Assembly: GCA_025966335.1 (NCBI GenBank)
Contig: JAICRS010000021.1
Span: 1 to 19,421 of the forward strand
Length of the DNA stretch: 19,421 nucleotides
Direction: 5' to 3'
Source of the DNA: Nocardioidaceae bacterium
Lineage (GTDB): Bacteria; Actinomycetota; Actinomycetes; Propionibacteriales; Nocardioidaceae
Shown: positions 13,100 to 19,421 of the stretch, one piece after another
How the letters are laid out: the number at the start of each line of letters is the position of its first letter
How positions within the stretch are numbered: position 1 is the stretch's first letter
Translations under genes and position numbers: made by a program
The notes under the pieces: generated by a model
Seen by the model: the letters and a program-made list of their open reading frames with translations, nothing else
Databases searched by the model: none
What the model was told of the DNA's origin: nothing

Positions 13100-15481
13100 A
13101 TGCGTATTGCCGTCATCGGCGGGGGCCCCGGCGGGCTCTACTTCGCCGCCCTTGCCCAACAGCTGGCCCACCAGTGCGGGGAGCGCCACGAGATCACCGT
13201 CTGGGAGCGCAACGCCGCCGACGACACGTTCGGCTTCGGCGTGGTGTTCTCCGACGAGACGCTCGGCGGCATCGAGCACGCCGACCCGTCGATCCACCAG
13301 GCCATGCAGGCCGAGTTCGCCCGCTGGGACGACATCGACGTGCACTTCAAGGACGAGGTGGTCACCAGCGGCGGCCACGGTTTCGCGGCGCTCGCCCGCA
13401 AGCGGTTGCTCGAGATCCTGCAGGCCCGCTGCGCCGAGCTGGGCGTGGACGTGCAGTTCTGCACGGCAGCCCCGGACGTCGCGGACCTGTCGGCGGACTA
13501 CGACCTGGTCGTGGCCGCCGACGGGCTCAACTCCGCGGTCCGGGCGCGTTACGCCGACACCTTCAAGCCCTCGCTGGACGTGCGCGACTGCAAGTACATG
13601 TGGCTGGGCACGGACAAGGTCTTCGACGCTTTCAAGTTCTACATCCGCGACACGCCGCACGGCGTGATGCAGATCCACGGCTACCCGTTCGACGCGACCG
13701 GCAGCACCTTCATCATCGAGATGAACTCCGAGGTCTGGAGCAAGGCCGGCTTCACCGACGGCAGCTTCGGCCCCGGCGAGTCCGACACCGAGTCCATCGA
13801 GCGCGTGCGCGAGCTGTTCGCCGAGGAGCTAGGTGGACACGGGGTGATGGCCAACAACTCGAAGTGGATCAACTTCACCACGATCCGCAACGAGCACTGG
13901 CGTCACGAGAACGTCGTGCTCCTCGGTGACGCCGCGCACACCGCGCACTTCTCCATCGGGTCCGGCACCAAGCTCGCGATGGAGGACGCCCTCGCGTTGG
14001 CCGCCTGCCTGCACGAGCAGCCCGACCTCGACGCCGCGCTCACCGCCTACGAGGAGGAGCGCAAGCCGGTCGTGCAGTCGACCCAGCGCGCGGCCCAGGC
14101 CAGCCTGGAGTGGTTCGAGAACCTCGGCCAGTACGTCCACCAGGAGCCGTTGCAGTTCGGGTTCAACATCATGACCCGCAGCCGGCGGGTCACCTACGAC
14201 AACCTCAAGGTGCGCGACCCGGAGTTCGTGGAGCAGGTGGACCGGTGGTTCGCCGACCACGAGAAGCGCCGCGGCCACGGGTTCGGCGACGTCCGGCCGC
14301 CGATGTTCCAGCCGTTCCGGCTCGGCGAGCTGGAGCTGCAGAACCGGGTGGTCGTCTCGCCGATGGACATGTACAAGTCGGTCGACGGCATGCCGAACGA
14401 CTTCCACTTCGCGCACCTCGGCGGGAAGGCGCTGGGCAGCCCGGGCCTGGTGATGACCGAGATGGTCTGCGTCTCGCCCGAGGGCCGGATCACCCCCGGC
14501 TGCACCGGTCTCTGGGACGACGCGCAGCGCGACGGGTGGCGGCGGATCACCGACTTCGTGCACACCGAGACCGCGACCCGGATCGGTCTGCAGCTCGGCC
14601 ACTCCGGCGGCAAGGGTTCGACGAAGCTGATGTGGGAAGGCATCGACGAGCCGCTGGACGACGGGAACTGGGAGGTCACCGCGGCCTCGCCGGTGCCCTA
14701 CCGGTCCGGCGTGAACCAGGTCCCGCGTGAGCTCGACCGCGCCGGCATGGACGAGATCCGGGAGCAGTTCGTGGCCGCGACCCGGCGGGGCGCGGAGGCC
14801 GGGTTCGACCTGGTCGAGCTGCACTGCGCGCACGGCTACCTGCTCTCCTCGTTCCTCTCTCCGGTGACGAACCGGCGCACCGACGAGTACGGCGGACCGG
14901 TGGAGAACCGGCTGCGGTTCCCGCTCGAGGTCTTCCGTGCGATGCGCGAGGTCTGGCCCCCCGAGCGTCCGATGACGGTCCGGATCTCGGCGACCGACTG
15001 GGTCGAGGGCGGCATCCCGCTCGAGGACACGCTGGCGATCGCCGACGCGTTCGAGGCCGCCGGCGCCGACGCCGTCGATGTGTCCACCGGGCAGGTCACG
15101 TCCGACGAACGGCCCGCGTTCGGGCGGTCCTACCAGACGCCGTACGCGGACGCGATCCGCAACCGGGTCGGCATCCCGACGATCGCGGTGGGCGTGATCT
15201 CGTCCTTCGATGACGTGAACTCGATCCTGCTGGCCGGCCGTGCGGACCTGTGCGCGCTGGGGCGGGTGCACCTCTACGACCCGAACTGGACGCTGCACGC
15301 CGCCGTCGAGCAGGAGTACGACGGACCGGGTGTCACGTGGCCGCTGCCGTGGCGAGCCGGACGTCGCAAGCCGCAGGGCGGGCGCACCGACGGCCCGAAG
15401 CCGCGCCTGGAGCTGATCCGCACGGGAGAGCCGACGGTGCGGCACCGGCGCTGGACACCGCAGGGGACGGTCACCGAATAG
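13100..15481 (+). CDS. abmA: Fused 2-aminobenzoyl-CoA monooxygenase/reductase (salicylyl-CoA 5-hydroxylase/Old Yellow Enzyme type)
   Basis: A 793-residue two-domain flavoenzyme. Residues 1-390 are a group A flavin monooxygenase: FAD dinucleotide motif MRIAVIGGGPGGLYFA at the N-terminus and GDAAHTAHFSIGSGTKLAMEDA at about 276-297. Residues 397-793 are an Old Yellow Enzyme-type reductase beginning PPMFQPFRLGELELQNRVVVSP, with QLGHSGGKG near 498-506, ELHCAHGYLLSSFLSP near 573 and NRRTDEYGGPVENR. This fusion and length match 2-aminobenzoyl-CoA monooxygenase/reductase of Azoarcus evansii, which hydroxylates C5 and then reduces the ring to 2-amino-5-oxocyclohex-1-ene-carboxyl-CoA. Automated pipelines often name such fusions bifunctional salicylyl-CoA 5-hydroxylase/oxidoreductase. 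It is divergent from the beta-oxidation-like operon. The ATG is supported by GGAG 7 nt upstream. The fusion is certain; the substrate rests on context. Confidence 0.9.
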   Translation: MRIAVIGGGPGGLYFAALAQQLAHQCGERHEITVWERNAADDTFGFGVVFSDETLGGIEHADPSIHQAMQAEFARWDDIDVHFKDEVVTSGGHGFAALARKRLLEILQARCAELGVDVQFCTAAPDVADLSADYDLVVAADGLNSAVRARYADTFKPSLDVRDCKYMWLGTDKVFDAFKFYIRDTPHGVMQIHGYPFDATGSTFIIEMNSEVWSKAGFTDGSFGPGESDTESIERVRELFAEELGGHGVMANNSKWINFTTIRNEHWRHENVVLLGDAAHTAHFSIGSGTKLAMEDALALAACLHEQPDLDAALTAYEEERKPVVQSTQRAAQASLEWFENLGQYVHQEPLQFGFNIMTRSRRVTYDNLKVRDPEFVEQVDRWFADHEKRRGHGFGDVRPPMFQPFRLGELELQNRVVVSPMDMYKSVDGMPNDFHFAHLGGKALGSPGLVMTEMVCVSPEGRITPGCTGLWDDAQRDGWRRITDFVHTETATRIGLQLGHSGGKGSTKLMWEGIDEPLDDGNWEVTAASPVPYRSGVNQVPRELDRAGMDEIREQFVAATRRGAEAGFDLVELHCAHGYLLSSFLSPVTNRRTDEYGGPVENRLRFPLEVFRAMREVWPPERPMTVRISATDWVEGGIPLEDTLAIADAFEAAGADAVDVSTGQVTSDERPAFGRSYQTPYADAIRNRVGIPTIAVGVISSFDDVNSILLAGRADLCALGRVHLYDPNWTLHAAVEQEYDGPGVTWPLPWRAGRRKPQGGRTDGPKPRLELIRTGEPTVRHRRWTPQGTVTE

Positions 15482-15490
15482 CCTGAAGCT

Positions 15491-15512
15491 CCGCCGGGAA
15501 TGCAGTCGGCGG
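15491..15512 (+). terminator. Possible hairpin after the monooxygenase/reductase gene
   Basis: CCGCCG (15491-15496) and CGGCGG (15507-15512) form a perfect 6-bp stem with a 10-nt loop, 9 nt after the stop. There is no T-run behind it, so it would be a weak or non-canonical terminator. Confidence 0.35.
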
Positions 15513-15566
15513 TGCCGTGGTTGAGCCCTACTACGCCTGCCACAACGTCATCCTCACGGGGCGACC

Positions 15567-16508
15567 ATGGATCCGACCGACAACGATGCGCTCGACGCCT
15601 ACTCGCAGGTGGTCTCGGGCGTGGCGGAGGCCCTCACGCCTCGGGTCGCCGCCCTGCGCGTACGACGAGCGGGCGGACGCCCCGGGGGCGAGGGATCGGC
15701 CGTCGTCCTCACCGCCGAAGGGCATCTGATCACCAACGCCCACGTGGTCGGGGACGCCGACGCTGGCGAGGCGTCGTTCGACGACGGCACCATGGCCAAG
15801 GTGACCGTGGTCGGGCGCGACCCGCTCTCCGACCTCGCGCTGGTGCGCACCGACCGGGTCACGCCGACACCTCCGGAGTTCGGCGACGCCGACAGGCTGA
15901 AGGTCGGCTCGCTGGTCGTGGCGGTCGGCAACCCGCTCGGCCTTGCCGGCAGCGTCACCGCCGGCGTGGTGAGCGGACTGGGACGGGCGATGCCGGCCCG
16001 GGGCCGGACCGCCTCGAGGGTCATCGAGAACGTCATCCAGACCGATGCCGCGCTCAATCCCGGCAACTCGGGCGGCGCCCTGGCGGACTCGCGCGGCCGC
16101 GTGGTCGGGATCAACACCGCCGTGGCGGGGATCGGACTCGGTCTCGCGGTGCCGGTGAACCAGACCAGCCGCCGGATCATCTACGCGCTGATGCACGACG
16201 GCCGGGTGCGCCGGGCCTACCTTGGGCTGGTCACCTCTCCCGCTCCGCTGCCCGCAGGGTGGGCGGAACGCACGGAACGGCGCACGGCGCTCCGCGTCGT
16301 CGAGGTGGTGAGCGGCTCGCCGGCGGAGATCAGCGGGATGCGTGCCGGCGACATGATCCTGGCGGTGGACGGGGCCGCTCTCGGCGACGCCCAGTCGTTG
16401 CAGCGCCTGCTCTTCGACGAGGCGATCGGGGCTCGCACCGAGATCACGGTGCTGCGCAACGGCGCGCTCGTCGACGTCGTGGCGCGGCCGGCCGAGCTGG
16501 TCGACTGA
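15567..16508 (+). CDS. HtrA/DegP-like S1C serine protease with C-terminal PDZ domain, no export signal
   Basis: A 313-residue trypsin-fold protease. The catalytic triad is visible: H59 in TNAHVVG, D89 in SDLALV and S168 in NPGNSGGAL. A PDZ domain covers about 217-307, with LRVVEVVSGSPAEISGMRAGDMILAVDG typical of HtrA proteins. HtrA proteases degrade or sense misfolded proteins, usually outside the membrane. This one begins MDPTDNDALDAYSQVVSG with no signal peptide, transmembrane helix or long linker, so it looks cytoplasmic unless the true start is elsewhere; no upstream in-frame extension with such a segment is evident. GGGGCG lies shortly before the ATG. It is oriented like the preceding monooxygenase gene but 85 bp away, past a possible terminator, so a functional link is doubtful. 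Confidence 0.88.
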   Translation: MDPTDNDALDAYSQVVSGVAEALTPRVAALRVRRAGGRPGGEGSAVVLTAEGHLITNAHVVGDADAGEASFDDGTMAKVTVVGRDPLSDLALVRTDRVTPTPPEFGDADRLKVGSLVVAVGNPLGLAGSVTAGVVSGLGRAMPARGRTASRVIENVIQTDAALNPGNSGGALADSRGRVVGINTAVAGIGLGLAVPVNQTSRRIIYALMHDGRVRRAYLGLVTSPAPLPAGWAERTERRTALRVVEVVSGSPAEISGMRAGDMILAVDGAALGDAQSLQRLLFDEAIGARTEITVLRNGALVDVVARPAELVD

Positions 16509-16518
16509 ACGCGCTCGG

Positions 16519-16746
16519 TCAGGGGGTGCGCGTGCGCACCCGTCGGGCTGCCAGCCAGACCTCGAAGCGCCCGGTGGAGCTGCTCAGGTACGCAGCCAGA
16601 CGCTCGTCGAAAGAATCCACCTCGTGGCGCAGCCGGAACATCTGGTAGTCGAGCTCGCGGTCCCTCGTGCACCGGTGCGAGGCCGCGGCGCTCCGTTCGA
16701 GCGACTCACCGCAGTCGGGACACGGCATGAACCGGGACGGGAACAT
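16519..16746 (-). CDS. Small zinc-ribbon-like protein of unknown function
   Basis: A 75-residue protein. The N-terminal CPDCGESLERSAAASHRC (C9, C12, H24, C26) looks like a compact zinc-binding motif. The rest is a charged helical tail, LDYQMFRLRHEVDSFDERLAAYL, ending GRFEVWLAARRVRTRTP. Similar short proteins occur in actinobacteria to my recollection, but I cannot name a function. The ATG at 16746 has AAGGAG upstream at about 12 nt, a slightly long spacing; a second Met at residue 7 has no SD. It converges on the HtrA-like gene with a 10-nt gap. The spaced Cys/His pattern and the SD support a real gene. Confidence 0.65.
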   Translation of the reverse strand: MFPSRFMPCPDCGESLERSAAASHRCTRDRELDYQMFRLRHEVDSFDERLAAYLSSSTGRFEVWLAARRVRTRTP

Positions 16747-16891
16747 GTTTCGTCACATCTCCTTCCCAAACAGGGAATCCAGGTCTTATGTGCCCTCTCG
16801 CCGGGTGGCCCAAACGACCTATTCCCCTGCCCGATCGGCGGGTCATAGGTTGGAGCGTCGGCGGGCGGCAGATGCCAGAGCGGAGGCTCGA
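16747..16891. promoter_or_regulatory. Divergent intergenic region before the SnoaL-like gene
   Basis: This 145-bp gap is noticeably less GC-rich than its surroundings at its left end. Rightward, TAGGTT at 16846-16851 is a possible -10 for the SnoaL-like gene, without a good -35. Leftward, an AAGGAG SD serves the small zinc-ribbon gene. I see no convincing operator or terminator. Confidence 0.3.
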
Positions 16892-17335
16892 ATGGCTGAC
16901 AACGCAACCCTCGCGCGCACCCTGTACGAGGCGTGGAACAAGCGGGACTTCGACATGATCGTCGCGTCGACTCCCGCGGAGGGACAGATCGTGATCGTCG
17001 GCAGCGGCGACACGTTCTCGGGTCCCGAAGGCGCGATGCAGTACAACAGGTCGTGGGCGGACGCGTTCCCTGATGGCGTGATCACCGTCGACCACCTGCA
17101 CGAGGCCGGGGACTGTGTCGTGGCCGAGATCACCGGGCGGGGAACCCACACGGGCACGCTGGTCACGTCGATGGGCTCCATCCCACCGACCGGCCGCTCA
17201 CTCACGCTGCAGCTGTGCGATGTCATCGAGTTCCGGGACGGGAAGCCCGTCTCACAACGGACCTACTTCGACACCGGATCCCTGATGGCACAGCTCGGGT
17301 TGACCGAGACCCAGGCCGCGGCAACACGTCAGTAA
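16892..17335 (+). CDS. SnoaL-like / ester cyclase-type NTF2-fold protein
   Basis: A 147-residue single-domain protein of the SnoaL-like group in the NTF2 superfamily. The opening TLARTLYEAWNKRDFDMI and the later SWADAFPDGVITVDHLHEAGDCVVAEITGRGTHTG and DVIEFRDGKPVSQRTYFD are typical of the family. Members include polyketide cyclases, but most are uncharacterised and many lack catalytic activity, so no reaction is assigned. GGAGG lies 5 nt before the ATG at 16892; upstream in-frame starts would run through the intergenic region and are rejected. It stands alone, convergent with the trans-sulfuration gene after a 55-bp gap containing a small CCGG-TTCG-CCGG hairpin (17378-17389). Confidence 0.8.
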   Translation: MADNATLARTLYEAWNKRDFDMIVASTPAEGQIVIVGSGDTFSGPEGAMQYNRSWADAFPDGVITVDHLHEAGDCVVAEITGRGTHTGTLVTSMGSIPPTGRSLTLQLCDVIEFRDGKPVSQRTYFDTGSLMAQLGLTETQAAATRQ

Positions 17336-17390
17336 CACCACACACAGAGATCGGCATCTGCCCCCGCTGCCACCGTCCCGGTTCGCCGGC

Positions 17391-18617
17391 TCAGCCTCTC
17401 GGCACGGCGGCGGCTGCGCCCCGGCTTGCCGTGTGCGCGCCGAGCCCACGGTCGAGGTCGGCCATCAGGTCCTCGTGGTCCTCGATGCCCACGGACAGCC
17501 GGACCAGGCTCGCCGGCGGCTTCGCCTCGGACGCGACCGGCCGGTGGGTGAGTGCTGCGGGATGCTGGATCAGCGAGTCGACACCGCCCAGTGATACCGC
17601 GTGGGTGAACAGCTCCACCGTCGAGGTCAGGCTGCGCGCCTGCTCGTAGCCACCTCGCAGCTCGACCGCGATCATGGCGCCCGGCCCCTTCATCTGCCGG
17701 CCGACCAGCCCGCTCTCGTCGTACGCCAGGCCCGGGTAGTAGACGCGCCAGACGCCGGGATGGGTCTCCAGCCAGGCGGCGATGCGTTGCGCGTTCGCCT
17801 GCTGCGCCCGCACCCGGAGTGGCAGCGTGGCCAGGCCGCGGTGCAGGAGGTAGCCGCCGAGCGGGTGCAGGATGCCGCCGGTGACCGCGCGCACCCTGCG
17901 CAGGGAGGCGGCGTAGCTCTCGTCGCAGGCGATCACGCCGCCCACCACGTCGCCGTGCCCGCCGAGGTACTTGGTCGCGCTGTGCAGCACCAGCGCGGCG
18001 CCGAAGTCGACAGGGTTCTGCAGGACCGGCGTCGCGAACGTGTTGTCCACGAGGACCGGGACGTCGCCTGCGGCATCGCACACCGCGCGGATGTCGACCA
18101 GGTCCAGGGTCGGGTTGGCCGGCGTCTCCATGACCACCATCGCGGTGTCCGGACGGAGCCGGCGGGCCACGTCGTGGGCGCTGCAGAAGGTGACCTCCGC
18201 ACCGAGCAGTCCGGAGGCGAGGAGGTGGTCGCTGCCGCCGTAGAGCGGGCGCACCGCGAGCACGTGCCGCCGGCCGCTGTCGTGCGTGGTGGCGAGGACG
18301 GCGGCGGTGAGCGCGGCCATCCCCGAGGCGAAGGCGACCGCCTCGGTCGTGTGCTCCAGCCTGGCCAGCGCCGACTCGAACCGGGCCACCGTCGGGTTCC
18401 AGAGCCTCGCGTAGACCGCGCCGCCCTCGGGGTCCGGTATGCCGCCCGTGGCCATCGCCTCGTAGGACAGCCCGCCCGCGTCTATCCCGGGCAGCGGGTT
18501 CGTCGTGGAGAGGTCGATCGGCAGCGCGTGCACGCCGAGGTCCTGGAGGTCTTCCCGGCCGGCGTGGACGGCGAGCGAGTCGAGGTGCAGGTGCCGCGAG
18601 GTCAGCCGTGAGGTCAT
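17391..18617 (-). CDS. Trans-sulfuration family PLP-dependent enzyme (Cys/Met metabolism)
   Basis: A 408-residue fold-type I PLP enzyme, normal for cystathionine gamma-lyase/gamma-synthase relatives. The PLP lysine is K216 in LHSATKYLGGHGDVVGG, the pyridine-nitrogen Asp is D191 in LVDNTFATP, and the phosphate-binding neighbour-subunit motif YARLWNP is at 69-75. SGMAA (98-102) is also typical. In the segment PLYGGSDHLL the Cys that marks methionine gamma-lyase is replaced by Gly128, so a cystathionine-type or homoserine-ester reaction is likelier. The ATG at 18617 gives the family-like N-terminus MTSRLTSRHLHLDSLAVHAG; a GTG at 18656 would add 13 residues, and neither has a good SD. It is divergent from an Lrp/AsnC gene, its likely regulator. 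Confidence 0.88.
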   Translation of the reverse strand: MTSRLTSRHLHLDSLAVHAGREDLQDLGVHALPIDLSTTNPLPGIDAGGLSYEAMATGGIPDPEGGAVYARLWNPTVARFESALARLEHTTEAVAFASGMAALTAAVLATTHDSGRRHVLAVRPLYGGSDHLLASGLLGAEVTFCSAHDVARRLRPDTAMVVMETPANPTLDLVDIRAVCDAAGDVPVLVDNTFATPVLQNPVDFGAALVLHSATKYLGGHGDVVGGVIACDESYAASLRRVRAVTGGILHPLGGYLLHRGLATLPLRVRAQQANAQRIAAWLETHPGVWRVYYPGLAYDESGLVGRQMKGPGAMIAVELRGGYEQARSLTSTVELFTHAVSLGGVDSLIQHPAALTHRPVASEAKPPASLVRLSVGIEDHEDLMADLDRGLGAHTASRGAAAAVPRG

Positions 18618-18681
18618 GGCCACACTGTCGATGATTCCGTGAACCAGGGCAATCACGTCCGCAGAAACAGGATCGGGAGGC

Positions 18682-18687
18682 TAGATT
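18682..18687 (+). promoter_or_regulatory. Candidate -10 of the Lrp/AsnC gene
   Basis: TAGATT in the divergent gap would place transcription start near 18694, leaving a leader of about 20 nt that contains AGGAGG (18706-18711). No convincing -35 is seen, which would fit an autoregulated or activated promoter. Confidence 0.35.
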
Positions 18688-18715
18688 CGGTGCAGGAACC
18701 GCAACAGGAGGCATC

Positions 18716-19204
18716 GTGACCGCGCTTCGGCCGAAGAATCTGCAACCGTCCACGACGCTCGACGGCACCGACCTCGCGATCCTCGCCGCGCTGGTGGAGG
18801 ACGGCCGGATGACCAACGCCGCCCTGGCCGCGCGAGTGGGTGTCGCCGAGTCGACCTGCGCCTACCGGGTGCGCGCCCTCCGCGACTCCGGGGTGATCGC
18901 GGGCGTCACCGCCCGGCTGAACCTCGGCGCGCTCGGCCACCCGATCCAGGCGGTGATCAAGGTGCGCCTGGGCAGCCACGACCGGGAACACGTCCGCGAC
19001 CTCTACGACCAGCTCGTGAGGGTTCCCGGCGTGCTCACCGTGCTGCACGTCGCCGGCGAGGACGACTTCCACCTGCACGTGGCCGTGGGCAGCCCCGAGA
19101 ACCTGCGCGACATGGTGCTCGAGCACATCACGATCCACCCGATCGTCCGGCAGACCCAGACCCAGCTCGTGTTCGAGGTGCGCGAGGGCCGCGGGGTCCT
19201 CTGA
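18716..19204 (+). CDS. Lrp/AsnC-family transcriptional regulator
   Basis: A 162-residue feast/famine regulator, typical length. The N-terminal winged helix starts at LDGTDLAILAALVEDGRMTNAALAARVGVAESTCAYRVRAL (about 15-55). The C-terminal RAM ligand-binding domain follows at about 76-150, with VPGVLTVLHVAGEDDFHLHVAV as the core strand pair. These proteins usually bind an amino acid and act on the adjacent divergent gene, here a sulfur amino-acid enzyme, so a Cys- or Met-responsive role is likely (inferred). The GTG at 18716 has AGGAGG 4 nt upstream. Confidence 0.92.
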   Translation: MTALRPKNLQPSTTLDGTDLAILAALVEDGRMTNAALAARVGVAESTCAYRVRALRDSGVIAGVTARLNLGALGHPIQAVIKVRLGSHDREHVRDLYDQLVRVPGVLTVLHVAGEDDFHLHVAVGSPENLRDMVLEHITIHPIVRQTQTQLVFEVREGRGVL

Positions 19205-19421
19205 TCGGGTGAGTCCCGGTTCGGACTGACCGGGTTCCCGTGTGACCAAGCGGCACAGGGGTGCTGTTGCGACACGTTTTTCGCGAGGAACCGTGTCGCA
19301 ACGGCACATGTGTGCTGGTGTGACCAGGCGTCGAGCCGGGCTCGCGTTCGTTCGATCACCCGCGTCGCCGCGTCCACGAAAGTGGTCAAGAACGACGCGT
19401 TTCCGGAGTTGAATCAGCCGA
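19205..19421. other. Non-coding right end, no supported gene
   Basis: After the Lrp/AsnC stop no reading frame has family-like sequence, codon bias or an SD. The main content is the repeat structure at 19241-19329, listed separately. The last 90 bases show nothing I can assign. Confidence 0.5.
19241..19329. repeat. Palindrome flanked by two pairs of direct repeats
   Basis: A perfect 11-bp inverted repeat, GTTGCGACACG (19266-19276) and CGTGTCGCAAC (19292-19302), encloses a 15-nt loop. With one T-G position the arms extend outward by GTGC/GCAC. The loop also folds around TCGCGA, using G-U pairs in the + strand RNA. Outside lie two direct repeat pairs: GGCACAGGGGTGCTG (19252-19266) with GGCACATGTGTGCTG (19303-19317), and TGTGACCAAGC (19241-19251) with TGTGACCAGGC (19319-19329). 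No T-run follows, so it is not an ordinary terminator. Confidence 0.75.

Noticed and set aside
13829..15445. Long minus-strand open frame opposite the reductase domain
   Set aside because: The + strand reading carries the OYE signatures; the antisense protein is His/Arg/Val-rich and unrecognisable.
7394..15481. Salicylate-to-gentisate pathway as the main reading of the island
   Set aside because: The monooxygenase is fused to an OYE reductase and accompanied by RidA and beta-oxidation-type genes. No gentisate dioxygenase or CoA thioesterase is seen. It is kept only as an alternative for the ligase.
19003..19389. Minus-strand frame of 128 residues at the right end, beginning MTTFVDAATRV
   Set aside because: It runs through the palindromic repeat and into the Lrp/AsnC gene antisense; there is no SD, domain or codon support after the first 25 residues.
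1..19421. Mobile elements, CRISPR arrays, tRNA or rRNA genes
   Set aside because: I saw no transposase, integrase, regularly spaced repeats, cloverleaf or rRNA signature on either strand. Composition looks even across the window except in the short promoter gaps.

Overview
The window is high-GC DNA with strong third-position GC bias, few and short intergenic gaps, GTG starts and several leaderless-looking starts. This points to an actinobacterium, most likely of the Nocardioides type. The genus is an inference from gene content and style; no rRNA or other marker is present. I found no tRNA, rRNA, CRISPR, integrase or transposase.

Layout. (1) 1-1251 (-): phosphoglucomutase, cut by the window edge. 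(2) 1356-2528 (+): an AlaDH/PNT-fold dehydrogenase resembling N5-(carboxyethyl)ornithine synthase. (3) 2532-7233 (-): a probable operon of a secreted coiled-coil M23 endopeptidase, a ChlI/MoxR-like AAA+ ATPase and a large von Willebrand A (VWA) protein. (4) 7394-15481: a catabolic island that I read as aerobic 2-aminobenzoate (anthranilate) degradation through CoA thioesters, the abm-type pathway first described in Azoarcus evansii. (5) 15567-16746: an HtrA-like protease with PDZ domain and a small zinc-ribbon protein. (6) 16892-17335: a SnoaL-like protein. (7) 17391-19204: a trans-sulfuration PLP enzyme divergent from an Lrp/AsnC regulator. (8) 19205-19421: non-coding DNA with a striking nested palindrome and direct-repeat structure.

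The island has three transcription units. Ligase and paaX run rightward. A four-gene operon (acyl-CoA dehydrogenase, crotonase, SDR, RidA) runs leftward with junctions of +1, -1 and -4 nt. A fused flavin monooxygenase/Old Yellow Enzyme-type reductase runs rightward from a compact divergent promoter region. Proposed flow: the ligase makes 2-aminobenzoyl-CoA; the fused enzyme hydroxylates and dearomatises it to an amino-oxocyclohexene-carboxyl-CoA; RidA may hydrolyse that enamine to release ammonia; and the dehydrogenase, crotonase and SDR carry out beta-oxidation-like steps. PaaX is the likely CoA-ester-responsive repressor. The enzyme families are clear, but substrate and step order are inferred.

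The most interesting signals are the RidA gene placed where an enamine intermediate is expected, a crotonase without the two classical catalytic glutamates, the 80-bp divergent promoter built on a TTGAC-N7-GTCAA inverted repeat plus a second palindrome over the expected transcription start, and the repeat structure at the right end.
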